From the NCBI GenBank assembly GCA_016873255.1, contig VGXR01000002.1, positions 37,833-101,832 of the forward strand: a DNA stretch of 64,000 nt, in the 5' to 3' direction. Below are positions 50,008 to 58,734 of this stretch, piece after piece; position 1 is the first letter of the stretch, and every line of letters starts with the position of its first letter. The notes beneath the pieces are model-generated. The model saw only the letters and a program-made list of their open reading frames with translations. It was not told where the DNA came from and made no database searches. The translations under genes were made by a program, and so were the position numbers. The stretch is from Planctomycetota bacterium. Lineage in GTDB: Bacteria; Planctomycetota; Phycisphaerae; Phycisphaerales; SM1A02.

Positions 50008-50283
50008 TCAGTGCGCCTTCTGCTCGGCGTTGACGCGGCGCGTGGCCTCGTCGGTGGCGCGGTTCACCTGGTCCTGGGTGAGCTGCGGGCGCTGGCCGTC
50101 CTCGCGGGACAGTTCCTCGCCTGCATCCTTCATGCCCTTCTTGAACTCGGTGATGGACTTGCCGATGTTCCGGCCCACCATCGGCAGCCGGCTCCCGAAG
50201 AGGAGCAGGCCGATCACCCCGATCACGAGCAGCTCGGTGGTGCCGAGCCCGAAGATGGCGAGGACGGGGGCGGTGGAGGTCAT
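50008..50283 (-). CDS. tatA: Twin-arginine translocase subunit TatA
   Basis: 91 residues from the ATG at 50283. There is a short periplasmic N-terminus, one membrane helix (LLVIGVIGLLLFGS), the conserved FGxxxLP hinge (FGSRLPMVGRNIGKSI), an amphipathic helix and a charged tail. The FGLGTTELLVI lead is typical of TatA/E. It forms the pore-like oligomer for folded-protein export, which the Tat-signalled multicopper oxidase in this window would need. No tatC is in the window. A TAGACT hexamer ends 7 nt before the start. Confidence 0.93.
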   Translation of the reverse strand: MTSTAPVLAIFGLGTTELLVIGVIGLLLFGSRLPMVGRNIGKSITEFKKGMKDAGEELSREDGQRPQLTQDQVNRATDEATRRVNAEQKAH

Positions 50284-50290
50284 GGCGCGA

Positions 50291-50296
50291 AGTCTA
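50291..50296 (-). promoter_or_regulatory. Candidate -10 hexamer for tatA
   Basis: TAGACT on the minus strand, ending 7 nt before the ATG at 50283. Confidence 0.5.
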
Positions 50297-50342
50297 TCGG
50301 CATTTCTGGACCGCTCCATGAGCATGGACCGATATCAAAGCC

Positions 50343-51785
50343 ATGCACGGATGCATTTCAGACCGTTCCCCGTCCGCAGGCCGCCTGCGTCGCGCTCATA
50401 CCGGGGTATTCCTGGCCGCAAGCCTTGCCCTCGCCGTTGCCACCACGGTGTTCCTCGGTGGCTGCGAGTCGCCGGCGAAGGTCACGCCGGAGGAGGACAT
50501 CGACGTCCAGCTGCCGCCCGGCGAGCACGGCCTGCGCAAGCTGTCCCGCGAGGAGTACCCCGAGCTCGCCGCCGCGTTCGCCGCGCGCGACGACAAGTTC
50601 GCGCGCGCCATCGGCATGAGCCAGCAGTGGTTCACCACCGGCACCAGCAAGGCCAACTACTCCAGCGAGCAGATGGGCCCCATCTCGCAGGTGGTGTCCG
50701 GCCACGAGCAGGCCGCCGCCAGCGTGAACGCGTTCAGGCAGCTCATGGACTCGAGCACCGATGCCAAGGCGTTCCAGGATGCGGTGTACGAGCAGTTCGA
50801 CATCTGGCAGACGCGCGGCCGCAACGGCAAGGGCAAGGCGGTCATCACCGGCTACTGCTCGCCGGAGTTCAAGGCCAGCGCCGTCCGCACCGAGACGTTC
50901 AAGTACCCGCTCTACCGCAGGCCGGTGGACCTGGTCACCGACACCGTCACCGGCGATCCGCTCGGCCGCCGCAATGCCGACGGCAGCCTGGGCCAGTGGG
51001 GGACCCGCAAGGAGATCCTCGAGTCCAACCAGCTGGCAGGCTACGAGCTCATGTGGCTCTCGAGCGCCTTCGACGTGTACATCTGCGAGGTGAACGGCAG
51101 CGCCAAGCTCATCCTGCCGGACAACACCGTGAAGTACGTCGGGTACGCCGGCAAGACGGGCCGCGAGTACGTGGGCCTGGGCACGTCGCTCGTCGATGCC
51201 GGCGTCATCACCAAGCGCGAGCGCAACCTGCCGGCCATCAAGGCGCTCTACGCGCGCGATCCCGCGCTGGTGCAGAAGTACATCGACCGCAACCAGAACA
51301 TGGTGTTCTTCCAGATGTACGACGGCAAGAGCTGGCCAAGCGGCTCGCTCGGCGTGCCCGTGACCGACTTCGCCACCGTCGCCACCGACAAGAAGATCTT
51401 CCCGCGCGGCCTGGTGATGCTGATGGACACGCAGGTGGCCGACTACGCCGGCCGCATGAAGGACTTCGACCGCTTCATGATGGACCAGGACACCGGCGGC
51501 GCCATCCGCGCCGCGGGCCGCGCCGACATCTACATGGGAATCGGCGCCGCGGCGGAGATCCTCGCCGGCAACCAGTTCGCCGACGGGACCTTCTACTACT
51601 TCGTCCTGAAGCCCGAGCACGTGGGCAAGTACGCGCCGCCCGCCGCGGCCGCGCCGTCCCCGGTGGCCACGCGCCGCAAGCGTGACATCGGCGACGCCAA
51701 GCCCGTGAGTGCCGGCACGCAGCCGATTGCCCCGGCACCTGCGCCGGCACCTGCGCCGGCGCCGGCGAAGCCCGCCACGCCCTGA
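50343..51785 (+). CDS. MltA-like murein lytic transglycosylase lipoprotein with 3D domain
   Basis: 480 residues. A long N-terminus leads into a lipoprotein signal with FLGGC (Cys about 40). The MltA domain (GKAVITGYCSPEFKAS, LYRRPVDLV, ILESNQLAGYELMWLSS) is followed by the C-terminal 3D domain (DQDTGGAIRAAGRADIYMG), whose Asp residues include the catalytic acid. A Pro/Ala repeat tail (PAPAPAPAPAPAKP) ends it. It cleaves peptidoglycan glycan strands with formation of 1,6-anhydro-muramyl ends. This implies a peptidoglycan wall, now accepted for planctomycetes. It is divergent from tatA across 59 bp. Confidence 0.92.
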   Translation: MHGCISDRSPSAGRLRRAHTGVFLAASLALAVATTVFLGGCESPAKVTPEEDIDVQLPPGEHGLRKLSREEYPELAAAFAARDDKFARAIGMSQQWFTTGTSKANYSSEQMGPISQVVSGHEQAAASVNAFRQLMDSSTDAKAFQDAVYEQFDIWQTRGRNGKGKAVITGYCSPEFKASAVRTETFKYPLYRRPVDLVTDTVTGDPLGRRNADGSLGQWGTRKEILESNQLAGYELMWLSSAFDVYICEVNGSAKLILPDNTVKYVGYAGKTGREYVGLGTSLVDAGVITKRERNLPAIKALYARDPALVQKYIDRNQNMVFFQMYDGKSWPSGSLGVPVTDFATVATDKKIFPRGLVMLMDTQVADYAGRMKDFDRFMMDQDTGGAIRAAGRADIYMGIGAAAEILAGNQFADGTFYYFVLKPEHVGKYAPPAAAAPSPVATRRKRDIGDAKPVSAGTQPIAPAPAPAPAPAPAKPATP

Positions 51786-51827
51786 ACGCAGGTCGCGTGC
51801 CCGAAGAACCCCGGCGCTCCGCCTGCG

Positions 51828-52415
51828 TCAGCCGGCGGGCGCCGGCTTCGGTTCGGGGCCACGGATGCACTGCAGGTTCAGGCTGATGGGCACGCCGCTG
51901 AACTGCAGGTTCGACGTGTCGTCGAAGAGCCTGAAGTCATCCATGCGCCGGAAGTCCCTGAAACCGTGCCGCATCAGGAGCGCGGTCAGGATGTTCTGCG
52001 AGAAGCCGACCTTGTGGAAGTCGAAGGGCTCCACCTGCCCGCCCATCATCATGCGCATCACCTTGAACTGCTCGTTGGCGTTCTGGCGCGCCATGGGGTG
52101 CATGAAGAGCTGGCATAGCACCTCCATGTCGGGCACGGAGATGCGCAGCCTTCCGCCGGGCATGAGGACGCGCCGCGCCTCCCTGAACGCCGTGGGCAGC
52201 TCGTCCTGGTAGCCGAGGTGCTCGTACACGTGCGACGCGTAGATCTCGACGGCGCTGCCGTCTGGGAACATCGAGAGGTCCGTGCAGCTGCTCCGCACGT
52301 CGACGCCGGGCCGGTCCTCCACGTTGACGATGGTCCACCCATCCATCACCTGCCAGCCCCCGAGGTGGAGCTGCAGGCGCTTGGCCGTGGCGTACTTGGC
52401 ACGCAAGTCTTCCAT
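51828..52415 (-). CDS. Class I methyltransferase-like protein
   Basis: 195 residues. It begins with LQLHLGGWQVMDGWTIVNVE, the opening of a glycan-/lipopolysaccharide-linked methyltransferase-like family in which the Gly-rich loop is reduced. It continues with VEIYASHVYEHLGYQDE and AFREARRVLMPGGRLRISVPD, the motif IV to post-motif region of methyltransf_11 proteins. The usual acidic GxGxG loop is not well conserved, so SAM binding should not be assumed. It follows the zinc-ribbon membrane protein with a 44-nt gap that holds its own TAGACT hexamer. Confidence 0.8.
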   Translation of the reverse strand: MEDLRAKYATAKRLQLHLGGWQVMDGWTIVNVEDRPGVDVRSSCTDLSMFPDGSAVEIYASHVYEHLGYQDELPTAFREARRVLMPGGRLRISVPDMEVLCQLFMHPMARQNANEQFKVMRMMMGGQVEPFDFHKVGFSQNILTALLMRHGFRDFRRMDDFRLFDDTSNLQFSGVPISLNLQCIRGPEPKPAPAG

Positions 52416-52423
52416 GCCGGCCG

Positions 52424-52429
52424 AGTCTA
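52424..52429 (-). promoter_or_regulatory. Candidate -10 hexamer for the methyltransferase-like gene
   Basis: TAGACT on the minus strand, ending 8 nt before the ATG at 52415. Confidence 0.5.
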
Positions 52430-52459
52430 GCGGCGCCCCCCTCGCGCGCAGCCCGCGCG

Positions 52460-53062
52460 TCAGCCCGGGATCTTCGGCGACTCGAAGGGCGGCGGGCCCG
52501 CGAAGCCGCGCCCCGCGGCCCAGCGCAGCTCGGTGAACGAGGCGGGCCACGCGCGTGCGCGCGCATGCTCCATCAACTCGGGGTCGCGCGCACGCATCGC
52601 ACCCACCTCGCGCGCGAACGCGCGTTCGTCGGCAGCCGATGCGGCGAGCCCAGCCACGGTGCCGATGGCGCCGGCCGGCACCAGCACCCATGCCGCCCGT
52701 CGCAGCGAAGACCAGTCCGCAGCCCAGGGCGCGGGCCGCTCGAACGGCGTCCCGCACTCCGGGCACCGCCCGCCGCGCCCCTCGTGCGCGCAGGCGGGGC
52801 AGCGACCCGAGCGCCAGCGGCGGTGCGGAAGCCAGTGCCCCCAGAGCGCCTCGGGAACGTCGATGATGGCAGCCATGGGCAGCACGGCAAGCATCGCCGC
52901 CATGGTGCCGGCGCACGCGATCGCCGCGCCTGCCGCGCCGATGCCGAAGCCGCCCACCAGTCCGCGCACCGTCATGGCTGCCAGCGTTCCGTACGCCACG
53001 CTCGCGGCGAAGATCGCGATGCGCCACGACCACGAGAACGCCGCCGACGCATCCGGCCTCAT
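52460..53062 (-). CDS. Membrane protein with a zinc ribbon
   Basis: 200 residues. Two N-terminal membrane helices (residues ~12-65) are followed by a cytosolic zinc ribbon (RCPACAHEGRGGRCPECG, two CxxC pairs 12 residues apart), a third hydrophobic helix and a C-terminal soluble segment. I recognise no family, but zinc-ribbon membrane proteins of this size are frequent in planctomycetes. Its ATG overlaps the UbiD stop by four bases, so it is probably translated from the same mRNA. Confidence 0.75.
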   Translation of the reverse strand: MRPDASAAFSWSWRIAIFAASVAYGTLAAMTVRGLVGGFGIGAAGAAIACAGTMAAMLAVLPMAAIIDVPEALWGHWLPHRRWRSGRCPACAHEGRGGRCPECGTPFERPAPWAADWSSLRRAAWVLVPAGAIGTVAGLAASAADERAFAREVGAMRARDPELMEHARARAWPASFTELRWAAGRGFAGPPPFESPKIPG

Positions 53063-55140
53063 CGCTCGGGCGTCCGCCGCGTCGGCACGGGGTTGCCCTC
53101 GAACCCGTACTCGCGCCAGCGCCGGTCGACGGTCGCGGCGGTCGCCGCGTCGGTGGCCACGAGCGGCGGATACTCGCGAACGGGAAGTCCGTCGCGCCCG
53201 GGGCCGGGCCGCTTGCACGTGGCATCCACGGCGATGCGGCGCCCGCGTCGGACGAGGTCGCGCGTGAGGTCCGCGTTCGACGCAAGCAGGAAGAACGCCG
53301 CGGCCCATGGCGCAAGGCTCGGGCCGAGGTCAGCGTCGGCATCGCGCACGATCACCAAGTCCGCGGCGCCGCGCTCCCCGGGCAGGGCATCGAGCGCCGC
53401 GGACGCAATGCCATGCGCGCGCGGCGCGGCGCCCGCGGGCAGCTCGACGATGGCCATGCGTCCATGGCCGACGGCCGGGAAGTGCACGCGTGCGCCGGTG
53501 CCGGCGATCCGCTCGATCGCGGCCTGCGCGGCCTCGATCTCGTCCGCGCCCGGCATCGCGAGGTCCCCCAGCGCAACGCCGTTCCACGCCTCGCCCTCGC
53601 GCTTGGCCGTGCAGTCGAACCCGAGCTTGGTGCCCGCGCCCACCCACGGTGCGCTGTGGTCGAGGATGTCGAGCGGTCCCTCGGCGGCGACCGTGTCGCG
53701 CAGGAAGTCGCAGGTGCGGAACGCGTGCGACATGGCCGCGGCCTCGTCATGGATCGGCGCGTCGCCGTCGAACACGAAGACCATCTTCGTCCACGCCATC
53801 TGCCCGGCGCCCCACACGCTCGACATCACGCGCCGTGCCTGCAGCGGGTACGCCTTGCGGATGCGCACGAACGCGGCGTTGTGGAAGCACCCGAACATCG
53901 GCAGGTGGTAGTCCTCGATGTCATGGACGATGGTGCGCAGGAGCGGCAGGAACACGCGCTCCGTGGCCTTGCCGAGGTAGTAGTCCTCCTGCGGCGGGAG
54001 TCCGACCACGGTGGTCGGGTAGATCGCGTCGCGCCGGTGCGTGAGCGCGGTCACCTCCACCACCGGGTAGCGGTCGGGCAGGCTGTAGAAGCCGGTGTGG
54101 TCGCCGAACGGGCCCTCGAACACCGCGCCCGGGCCGAGCGGTTCGCCGGACCCGGGGTGCCAGCCGATCGGCCCGCACTCCGTGCTCACCCACCCCTCGA
54201 TCACGATCTCGCTGTTGGCCGGCACCCAGAGCGGCACGGTCTTCGCGCGCACGAGCGGAATGCCGCCGCCGTTGAGGAACCCGCACATCAGGAGCTCGCT
54301 GATCCCCGGCGGCAGCGGCGCGGTGGCGCCGTAGGGCATCACCGACTCGCCGCCGAGGCAGATGGCGATCGGCATCCGCCGGCCGAGCCGCTTCCAGCTG
54401 CGCCAGTGCGACGCGCCGTCGTGGTGCATGTGCCAGTGCATGGCGAGCGTGGTGGGCCCGAGCAGCTGGCTCCGGTACATCCCGATGTTGTGGCTCGCCG
54501 GGCGCGGGTCATCGCGGTCGTCGGCGTGGACGGTGTGCATCCCTGCAAGCGTGATGTAGCGCCCGCCGCCCGCTGCGGTGCCCGCGGCGGCCGCGTCCAT
54601 CCCGAAGCCGACGGCGGCCGGGTTTCCGTCGAGCGGCCAGCACTTGACGATCGGCAGCCGGCGCAGGTCCACCTCGCCGCGCGCGGACAGCTTCACCACG
54701 TCCTGGCACGGGCCGCTGCGGCGGCGCCTGGGGCCGATCCGCAGGAGCGGCAGGAACTCGCGCGCCTTGGCGATCGCCTCCGCGAGCGAGCGCGGCGGCG
54801 CGGGCTTGGCCAGGCTTGCGATGCGCGCCGCGATGGCCTCCAGCCCGCGCGGGTCGTCGGCCACGCCGAGGGCGTGCTCCATGCGCCGGTAGCTGCCCCA
54901 TGCGTTGATCGCGAGCGGGAAGTCGCACCCGCGCACGCGCTCGAAGAGGAGCGCCTTGCCGCCCATGGCGGCCATGGCAGGGTCGAACGCCGCCGCCGCG
55001 CGCGAGGGCTGCGCCGGTGCGCGCGCCATGCGGTCGGCGATCTCGGTGACCTCCAGCTCGGCGCTCACCTCCGCGCGCACGCGGTGCAGCTCGCCCGCCG
55101 CCTCCAGTGCCGAAAGGAACTCGCGCAATCCGCGGTGCAT
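53059..55140 (-). CDS. UbiD-family prenyl-FMN-dependent decarboxylase
   Basis: 693 residues from the ATG at 55140 (MHRGLREFLSAL). An ATG at 55164 is possible. The family core is clear: GRYITLAGMHTVHA, SHNIGMYRSQLLG, MHWHMHHDGASH, EVTALTHRRDAIYPTTVVG and VWGAGQMAWTKMVFVFD. UbiD enzymes decarboxylate aromatic or alpha,beta-unsaturated acids and need prenylated FMN made by a UbiX. No ubiX is in the window. At ~690 residues it is longer than E. coli UbiD (~500), the extra length being near the C-terminus. A role in menaquinone biosynthesis is plausible for this lineage but is inference. Confidence 0.9.
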   Translation of the reverse strand: MHRGLREFLSALEAAGELHRVRAEVSAELEVTEIADRMARAPAQPSRAAAAFDPAMAAMGGKALLFERVRGCDFPLAINAWGSYRRMEHALGVADDPRGLEAIAARIASLAKPAPPRSLAEAIAKAREFLPLLRIGPRRRRSGPCQDVVKLSARGEVDLRRLPIVKCWPLDGNPAAVGFGMDAAAAGTAAGGGRYITLAGMHTVHADDRDDPRPASHNIGMYRSQLLGPTTLAMHWHMHHDGASHWRSWKRLGRRMPIAICLGGESVMPYGATAPLPPGISELLMCGFLNGGGIPLVRAKTVPLWVPANSEIVIEGWVSTECGPIGWHPGSGEPLGPGAVFEGPFGDHTGFYSLPDRYPVVEVTALTHRRDAIYPTTVVGLPPQEDYYLGKATERVFLPLLRTIVHDIEDYHLPMFGCFHNAAFVRIRKAYPLQARRVMSSVWGAGQMAWTKMVFVFDGDAPIHDEAAAMSHAFRTCDFLRDTVAAEGPLDILDHSAPWVGAGTKLGFDCTAKREGEAWNGVALGDLAMPGADEIEAAQAAIERIAGTGARVHFPAVGHGRMAIVELPAGAAPRAHGIASAALDALPGERGAADLVIVRDADADLGPSLAPWAAAFFLLASNADLTRDLVRRGRRIAVDATCKRPGPGRDGLPVREYPPLVATDAATAATVDRRWREYGFEGNPVPTRRTPER

Positions 55141-55165
55141 GCGTGGCGGAAATGGTAGGAGCATC

Positions 55166-55171
55166 TAGGAT
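55166..55171 (+). promoter_or_regulatory. Candidate -10 hexamer for the ABC exporter operon
   Basis: TAGGAT ends 9 nt before the GTG at 55181. It lies in a ~40-bp divergent region with ubiD. Confidence 0.4.
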
Positions 55172-55180
55172 TGCGGGTTC

Positions 55181-56143
55181 GTGCTCGCGATCGACCTCCA
55201 GAACGTCACCAAGACCTACCGCGGCAAGGTGCAGGCCCTGCGCGGGGTGTCGCTGCGCGTGGCGGAAGGCGAGATCTTCGGCCTGCTCGGGCCCAACGGC
55301 GCGGGCAAGAGCACGCTCGTCAAGATCATCATGACCGTTGTGCGCCCGACCACCGCGGACGGCACCGTGCTCGGCGTGCCCATCGGCACGCAGGAGGCGC
55401 TCGCGCGCGTGGGCTACCTGCCCGAGCACCACCGCTTCCCGCAGTACCTCACCGGCCGCCAGGTGGTCGACTTCTTCGGTGCCCTCGGCAAGGTGCCGCG
55501 TGCGCAGCGGCGCGCGCGCGTGGAGGAGCTGCTGGAGGTGGTCGGGATGCGCGACTGGGGCAACCGCCGGGTCACCACCTACTCCAAGGGCATGCAGCAG
55601 CGGATCGGCATCGCCGCCGCGCTCGTCAACGACCCGCGCCTCGTGGTGCTCGACGAGCCGACCGACGGCGTCGACCCGGTCGGCCGCCGCGAGATCCGCG
55701 ACATGCTGCTGCGCATCCGGCGCGAGGGGCGCACCGTGCTCGTCCACAGCCACCTGCTGCGCGAGGTGGAGATGGTGGCCGACCGCGTCGCGATCATCAA
55801 CCAGGGCCAGACGCTCGCGCAGGGCACCGTCGAGGAACTCACGCGCGACAGCCATCGCTACGAGATCGGTGCCTCGGGCGGGCCGGCCTCGCTGCAGACC
55901 GTCGCCGGCCCCGTGGCGGGGGTGCCCGACCCGGAGCGGCCGGGCGTGCTCACGTACTCCGTGCCCACCGCGCAGCCCACGGACATCCAGCCCGCCATCG
56001 ACGCCCTGCGCGCCATGGGCGCGGTGGTGGTGCGCGTCGGCCGCGCGCGCGAGTCGCTCGAGGACCTCTTCGTGCGCAGCGTGGTGGACGAGCGCGGCCG
56101 CGCCATGCCCGGCGCCGCGCGCAGCACGGGGGCGCCGCGGTGA
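55181..56143 (+). CDS. ABC-2-type transporter ATP-binding protein
   Basis: 320 residues from a GTG. Walker A is GPNGAGKSTLVKI (~38-50). The signature, slightly degenerate, is YSKGMQQRIGIAAAL. Walker B is LVVLDEPTDGVDPVGRR, with the H-loop in VLVHSHLLREVEMV. The ~90-residue C-terminal extension is the usual DrrA/NatA-type regulatory tail. It powers the adjacent permease, whose GTG start overlaps this stop. Substrate is unknown; drug, lipid or Na+ export are all precedents for the family. Confidence 0.93.
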   Translation: MLAIDLQNVTKTYRGKVQALRGVSLRVAEGEIFGLLGPNGAGKSTLVKIIMTVVRPTTADGTVLGVPIGTQEALARVGYLPEHHRFPQYLTGRQVVDFFGALGKVPRAQRRARVEELLEVVGMRDWGNRRVTTYSKGMQQRIGIAAALVNDPRLVVLDEPTDGVDPVGRREIRDMLLRIRREGRTVLVHSHLLREVEMVADRVAIINQGQTLAQGTVEELTRDSHRYEIGASGGPASLQTVAGPVAGVPDPERPGVLTYSVPTAQPTDIQPAIDALRAMGAVVVRVGRARESLEDLFVRSVVDERGRAMPGAARSTGAPR

Positions 56144-57204
56144 TCCAGACGCTCGCCATCTTCCTCGATGCCTACCGCGACCTCAACTCGCGCAAGCTGT
56201 TCTGGCTTGCGGTGGCGATCAGCGCGCTCGTCGTGGCCATCGTGGCCGCGCTCGGGATCGACGACACGGGCGTGTCGGTGGTGGGCATCCACTTCGACAG
56301 CAAGTTCGCCAACAGCGTCTTCTTCCCGCCGGCGATCTTCTACAAGCTGATCTTCCAGAGCCTCGGCATCAACATCTGGCTGACGTGGCTGGCGGCCATC
56401 CTCGCGCTCATCTCCACGGCGAGCGTCGTGCCCGAGCTCATCGCCGGCGGCTCCATCGACATGATGCTGTCGAAGCCCATCTCGCGCACGCGGCTCTTCC
56501 TGACGCGGTGGGTGACGGGCCTCTTCTTCGCGGGCATCCAGGCGCTGGTGTTCGTGACGGCCTCGTTCCTCGCCATCGGCCTCCGCGGCGGCGCATGGGA
56601 GCCCGGGCTCTTCATCGCGGTGCCCGCGGTGGTGGTGTTCTTCAGCTACCTCTACTGCTTCTGCGCGCTGATGGGCGTGGTGACCCGGAGCACCGTGGCC
56701 AGCCTGCTCCTGACGCTCGTGTTCTGGCTGGCGCTCTTCGGCGTGCAGAAGGCCGAGCAGTTCCTCAACTACGGCCGCATCGCCTCCGCCATGGAGGTGG
56801 ATGCCACGGAGCGCCTGATCGCCTCGCGCCTCGAGAAGAGCGCCGACGCCGACGTCGACCGGCTGCGCGCGGACCTTGCCGCCGAGCGCATCTCCGTGGA
56901 ACGGTGGAACACGGGCTACTGGCCTGCCTACGTGCTGGTGACCATGCTCCCCAAGACCAACGAGACCACCGACTGGCTGAACCGCACGCTCGTCGAGCGC
57001 GCGAGCTTCCGCCGGCCGCCAAGCGAGGAGGACGAGCTCCGCTTCTTCGGCTCCACGCGCGTGAAGCGCAAGGACTTCGAGGAGGCCGTGTACGAGGACG
57101 CCGAGCGCCGCAAGGGCGCGCTGTGGACCATCGGCACCAGCCTCGCCTTCGAGGCCGTGATGCTCGGCGGCTGCGTGTGGCTGTTCCGTCGGCGCGACTT
57201 CTGA
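56140..57204 (+). CDS. ABC-2-type permease subunit
   Basis: 354 residues from a GTG at 56140 (four-base overlap with the ATPase gene). Six hydrophobic segments are seen, the first at KLFWLAVAISALVVAIVAAL. A large extracytoplasmic loop follows, then helices at GINIWLTWLAAILALI, IQALVFVTASFLAIGL, VVVFFSYLYCFCALMGVV and SLLLTLVFWLALFGV. The LSKPISRTRLFLTRW segment is the coupling helix typical of ABC-2 permeases. A second soluble insertion of ~120 residues, rich in charges, lies before the last helix. Confidence 0.9.
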   Translation: MIQTLAIFLDAYRDLNSRKLFWLAVAISALVVAIVAALGIDDTGVSVVGIHFDSKFANSVFFPPAIFYKLIFQSLGINIWLTWLAAILALISTASVVPELIAGGSIDMMLSKPISRTRLFLTRWVTGLFFAGIQALVFVTASFLAIGLRGGAWEPGLFIAVPAVVVFFSYLYCFCALMGVVTRSTVASLLLTLVFWLALFGVQKAEQFLNYGRIASAMEVDATERLIASRLEKSADADVDRLRADLAAERISVERWNTGYWPAYVLVTMLPKTNETTDWLNRTLVERASFRRPPSEEDELRFFGSTRVKRKDFEEAVYEDAERRKGALWTIGTSLAFEAVMLGGCVWLFRRRDF

Positions 57205-57284
57205 GCGTGCGCGCGCCCGGTGCGCCGTGCGCGGCGGGCTGAGTCGCGCGGATGCGTCCCTGCACCGCCGCGCGCGCCGCGCGT

Positions 57285-57290
57285 TACGAT
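57285..57290 (+). promoter_or_regulatory. Candidate -10 hexamer for the DUF6642-like gene
   Basis: TACGAT ends 8 nt before the GTG at 57299, which supports that start over an ATG at 57227. Confidence 0.5.
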
Positions 57291-57298
57291 CCTCGCGC

Positions 57299-57889
57299 GT
57301 GTTCGTATACCGCAAGGGCATCTTCTGCCTCGAGAACGAGTGGTTCGGCCTGCGCTCCCCCATCAGCGTGCGGCCGGCGCTGGAACTGCTCCGCGCGTCC
57401 GACTACCACGTGGCCTACATCCACCGCGACGTGGCCACGCGCGCCGAGCTCGAGCACTACATCCGCAAGTGGTTCCAGGAGCGCAACTCGGGCTTCGAGG
57501 TGCTGTGGCTCTCCATGCACTCGCGGCGCGGGCTGCTGCTCCCGGGCGACATGCGGCGTCCCGACGAGCGCATCCACATCGACCGCCTCGAGGAGATCCT
57601 GGCCGGCAAGTGCCGCGGCCGCTTCATCCACTTCGGCGGCTGCCGGACGCTCTCCATCCCCAAGGCGCGCATCACGCGCTTCCTGAGGTCCACGGGCGCC
57701 GTGGCGGTCTCCGGCTTCGGCGAGGAAGTGGACTGGACCGAGTCGACGCTGTTCGAGACCGCGCTGATGCTCGAGCTCCAGAAGCACCCGATGACCGCGG
57801 CCGGCATCCGCGCGGTGCGCTCGGCCATCCGCCGATCGCGCCCCCGCGACGTCGAGCAGTCCGGGTTCGCCATCCACGTCAGGAGCTGA
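57299..57889 (+). CDS. DUF6642-like protein
   Basis: 196 residues from a GTG. No signal peptide. Blocks FCLENEWFG, RPALELLRASDYHVAYIHRDVATRAELEHYIRKW (quoted in part: YIHRDVATRAELEHYIRKW), VLWLSMHSRRGLLL, FIHFGGCRTLSIPKARITRF and GAVAVSGFGEEVDWTES look like the small DUF6642 family. Its alternating strands and the H-x-G/GGC pattern recall CHAT/caspase-like domains. That family name is from memory and should be confirmed. The end overlaps proC on the other strand by 11 bp. Role unknown. Confidence 0.65.
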   Translation: MFVYRKGIFCLENEWFGLRSPISVRPALELLRASDYHVAYIHRDVATRAELEHYIRKWFQERNSGFEVLWLSMHSRRGLLLPGDMRRPDERIHIDRLEEILAGKCRGRFIHFGGCRTLSIPKARITRFLRSTGAVAVSGFGEEVDWTESTLFETALMLELQKHPMTAAGIRAVRSAIRRSRPRDVEQSGFAIHVRS

Positions 57890-58691
57890 GTTCCGCGCTG
57901 CGAGCGCGGGCGGCCTGCATGGCGGCCTCGACCGCCTGCGCGAAGGCGCGTTCCTCGAGGGCGCGCACCGCGGCGGCGGTGGTTCCGCCGACGCTCGTCA
58001 CCGCCGCGCGCAGTTCCTGCGCCGTGCGCCCATCACGGTCGAGGAGCGTGGCCGACCCGAGCAGCGTGCCTGTCACCATGGCGCGCGCCTCGCGTTCGGG
58101 GATGCCCATGCGCACGGCCGCCGCGATCTCGGCCTCGGCGAGCAGGAACAGGTACGCCGGCCCGCTGCCGACGGTGGCCACCGCCGCGTCGATCATCCGC
58201 TCCTCGATCTCCACCGTCCGGCCCACGCCCTCGAAGAGGTGGCGCGCCTCGTCCATGTCGGCGGGCGTCGCGCCCTCGCCCCGCGCGAGCGCCGTGACGG
58301 CCATGCCCACCTGCGCGGGCGTGTTCGGCATGGCGCGCACCACGCGCACCGTGCCGCCGAGCGCCGCGCGGATGCCTGCGCTCGGGTGCCCGGCCATCAC
58401 GCTGACGGCAAGCTTGTCGCCCGCCATCGCGCCGATCGCCCGGGCCGCGTCGCGGAACGACTGCGGCTTCACCGCAAGCACCACCGTCCGCGCGCCGCGC
58501 GCGTCGGCGGCTTCCGTGGAGGTGGCCGCACCGAGCTGCTCGGCCTCCTCGCGGCGCCGCGGGTCGAGTTCCACCACGAGCGTCTCGGCAGCCTGCAGCG
58601 CGCCGGATCTGAGCGCGCCGAAGAGGATGGCCATTCCCAGGTTGCCGCAGCCGACGAACGCGGTGCGGGGCGTGCGCGAGGAGGGTGCCAT
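57879..58691 (-). CDS. proC: Pyrroline-5-carboxylate reductase
   Basis: 270 residues. The N-terminal NAD(P) fold is AFVGCGNLGMAILFGALRSG. VRAMPNTPAQVGMAVTAL is the conserved family block. The C-terminal dimerisation/active-site region is AVATVGSGPAYLFLLAEAEI, followed by the signature VTSVGGTTAAAVRALEE. It makes proline from pyrroline-5-carboxylate in the cytoplasm. It is divergent from accA with 43 bp between the two start codons, each preceded by a TANNNT hexamer at leaderless spacing. Confidence 0.95.
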   Translation of the reverse strand: MAPSSRTPRTAFVGCGNLGMAILFGALRSGALQAAETLVVELDPRRREEAEQLGAATSTEAADARGARTVVLAVKPQSFRDAARAIGAMAGDKLAVSVMAGHPSAGIRAALGGTVRVVRAMPNTPAQVGMAVTALARGEGATPADMDEARHLFEGVGRTVEIEERMIDAAVATVGSGPAYLFLLAEAEIAAAVRMGIPEREARAMVTGTLLGSATLLDRDGRTAQELRAAVTSVGGTTAAAVRALEERAFAQAVEAAMQAARARSAELSS

Positions 58692-58698
58692 GCGCGGG

Positions 58699-58704
58699 AG
58701 GCTA
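58699..58704 (-). promoter_or_regulatory. Candidate -10 hexamer for proC
   Basis: TAGCCT on the minus strand, ending 7 nt before the ATG at 58691. Confidence 0.5.
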
Positions 58705-58721
58705 GCGCCCGCCGCCTCGGC

Positions 58722-58727
58722 TACGAT
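58722..58727 (+). promoter_or_regulatory. Candidate -10 hexamer for accA
   Basis: TACGAT ends 7 nt before the ATG at 58735. With the proC hexamer it leaves only 17 bp between the two divergent elements. Confidence 0.55.
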
Positions 58728-58734
58728 TTGCCCG

